Assembly (NCBI GenBank): GCA_965260995.1
Contig: CBDHCD010000002.1
Location: forward strand, 682,001-746,000
Direction: 5' to 3'
DNA: 64,000 bases
From: JBBROS01 sp965260995
Lineage (GTDB): Bacteria > Pseudomonadota > Alphaproteobacteria > Acetobacterales > Acetobacteraceae
The translations under genes and the position numbers were made by a program. Of the stretch, positions 63,821 through 64,000 are shown piece after piece. Each line of letters starts with the position of its first letter. Within the stretch, counting starts at the first letter, position 1. The notes beneath the pieces are model-generated. The model was not told the DNA's origin, did no database searches, and saw nothing but the letters and a program-made list of their open reading frames with translations.

Positions 63821-64000
63821 ACCGGCGACGCGACGGGCGGAACCTGTCTCGCCGGGGTGGCCGCCGCAGCGCGACGGGACGGCGGCGCCGATGGGGCGAA
63901 ACGCGGCGCGTCGGCGTCGACCCGCTCCGGCGAGCGGGCGCTGTAGTCAACGCCGCATCGACCCGAGCTTGCGCTTGCGGCCGAGGGGCGGCTAAAAAAA

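Noticed and set aside
63821..64000. Gene at the right edge
   Set aside because: No start with a ribosome site and no family motif in the last 180 bases.

Overview
The window is high-GC DNA, densely coded, with many 4-base ATGA or GTGA gene overlaps. It is best explained as chromosome of an alphaproteobacterium. Support comes from a canonical EcfG-type stress promoter motif (GGAAC-N17-CGTT), a MinCDE operon, UbiK, a COG1565/MidA methyltransferase and several DUF families common in that class. Exported Tat-like ferritin-fold proteins, a PEP-CTERM protein and the IS repertoire fit Acetobacteraceae, but that family-level placement is inference. No tRNA, rRNA or CRISPR array was seen.

Layout. 1-4.06 kb: the N-terminal part of an exported protein, a phosphoesterase gene cut by an IS6-family element, an ISNCY-type transposase remnant and a gspC/gspN-like remnant. 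4.06-16.9 kb: a type II secretion operon (gspF-H-I-J-L-M-N-D-K) translationally coupled to a 1546-residue FkbM/triple glycosyltransferase fusion and closed by an intrinsic terminator. 17.0-20.2 kb: two secreted ferritin-like proteins, gspG and a PEP-CTERM protein. No gspE or gspO is present in the window. 20.5-31.5 kb: an insertion-sequence landing zone (ISKra4 remnant, second IS6 copy, a 3.4 kb IS21 element whose termini can be read, an IS1595 element with 28-bp perfect inverted repeats, an IS5 remnant). It has destroyed a tctCBA tricarboxylate-transport operon. A photolyase-like FAD protein and a YghA-like SDR survive inside it.

31.6-39.4 kb: a polyol/pentitol module (FGGY kinase; MalK-type ATPase, two permeases and a binding protein; an L-xylulose-reductase-like SDR; a zinc polyol dehydrogenase). 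39.8-44.3 kb: the most unusual segment. Four tightly coupled genes encode a tandem alpha/beta-hydrolase with a Cys in the nucleophile position, a truncated class II aminoacyl-tRNA-synthetase homologue of the amino acid:[carrier protein] ligase type, a carrier protein with an intact phosphopantetheine serine, and a free-standing NRPS condensation domain with an intact HHxxxDG motif. Together they look like a minimal peptide- or amide-forming assembly line in which an aaRS-like enzyme replaces the adenylation domain.

44.4-46.2 kb: minCDE. 46.3-51.2 kb: a stress-associated block (17M-like and YsnF/DUF2382 proteins, a DUF2852 protein, a TetR regulator) with an EcfG-type promoter at its head and a 34-residue repeat shared by two neighbouring proteins. 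51.5-53.1 kb: a GAF-PAS-HisKA_2 sensor kinase. 53.1-57.5 kb: an envelope and housekeeping operon (hldD-lgt-midA-pgeF, then a lipoprotein). 57.6-59.5 kb: ubiK, ybjN-like, proC. 59.6-62.6 kb: an aminotransferase with an amino-acid ABC binding protein and permease, plus a 53-residue DUF2934 protein. 62.7-63.8 kb: a duplicated SnoaL/NTF2-like protein.
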